Shown here: positions 63,887 through 64,000 of the stretch, in pieces
Layout: each line of letters starts with the position of its first letter
Numbering within the stretch: position 1 is the first letter of the stretch
Source: Aphanomyces cochlioides
Taxonomy: Eukaryota; Oomycota; Saprolegniomycetes; Saprolegniales; Verrucalvaceae
DNA: 64,000 nt
Direction: 5' to 3'
Assembly (NCBI GenBank): GCA_019828595.1
Contig: JAHQRK010000046.1
Span: 114,280 to 178,279, forward strand
Program-made: the position numbers and the translations under genes
The notes under the pieces: model-generated
Databases searched by the model: none
What the model was told of the DNA's origin: nothing
What the model saw: only the letters and a program-made list of their open reading frames with translations

Positions 63887-64000
63887 TTATTCCGGATCAA
63901 AATCATGTCCGAGCGATTTTGCCAACTCGATGGGGTGCATCACTGGCACTGCTGCCGTGTCATCTTTCGCTCTGATTTGTGGCATGTGCAACTTGATGCA
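63887..64000 (-). pseudogene. FBL family locus 20, C-terminal end, partial at right edge
   Basis: Reads from the edge IKLHMPQIRAKDDTAAVPVM, then HPIELAKSLGHDFDPE and TAA (63887-63889). Closely matches the tail of locus 19 (IKLGMPQIRSKDD ... LAKSLGCDFDPN). The rest lies outside the window, so whether it is intact cannot be told. Confidence 0.7.

Noticed and set aside
1..64000. CRISPR arrays, bacterial operons, rRNA genes
   Set aside because: No regularly spaced short repeats, no operon layout and no conserved rRNA segments; introns, F-box proteins and eukaryotic transposons show a eukaryotic chromosome.

Overview
The window looks like a gene-poor, repeat-rich stretch of an oomycete (water mould) nuclear chromosome, most likely from the Saprolegniales. 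Four things point there: AT-rich DNA with very short GT..AG introns (36-52 nt); copies of the oomycete Inr/FPR core promoter just upstream of several ATGs; transposase families I associate with oomycetes (PIF/Harbinger with a Myb-like partner, an intron-bearing piggyBac, a WDETH-type DDE transposase, tyrosine-recombinase elements); and a large paralogous family with an F-box-like N terminus and LRR-like repeats (called FBL below). The species cannot be fixed from sequence alone.

Layout. 0-17 kb and 21.5-24.2 kb: a dense array of FBL loci on both strands, nearly all broken by frameshifts, stops, deletions or inverted junctions, with nested TIR elements at 9.9-11.1 kb. 18.2-20.7 kb: a truncated family-B DNA polymerase element (Maverick/linear-plasmid-like) lying between two copies of a duplicated FBL segment. 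25.1-27.9 kb: a complete-looking PIF/Harbinger-like element with perfect 30-bp ends. 28.5-30.7 kb: a decayed tyrosine-recombinase element. 31.7-34.1 kb: two more FBL loci. 36.1-36.5 kb: the only intact small host-type gene, a secreted Gly/Arg/Lys-rich protein with an RLLR motif. 37.3-46.7 kb: a four-level nest, in which a Tc1/mariner copy is split by an 8.3-kb piggyBac with TTAA flanks; the piggyBac carries an intact five-exon transposase gene and a second RGG-rich gene that is itself split by a WDETH-type DNA transposon at a TA. 48-57.6 kb: fragments of two further tyrosine-recombinase elements, two TIR elements, FBL loci (one with a perfect 190-bp tandem duplication) and a second mariner end. 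57.7-60.7 kb: non-coding nested MITEs. 61-64 kb: an FBL locus with one homopolymer frameshift and the tail of another at the right edge.

How it works together: the FBL loci (about 20) appear to have spread by local duplication and been broken by rearrangement and mobile-element insertion. None reads through from the F-box-like start to the LRR end in one frame. The only genes read as probably functional are the piggyBac transposase, the Harbinger transposase and the small secreted protein. Some single-base frameshifts lie in homopolymers and could be assembly errors. All homology calls are from memory of protein families; no search was run.
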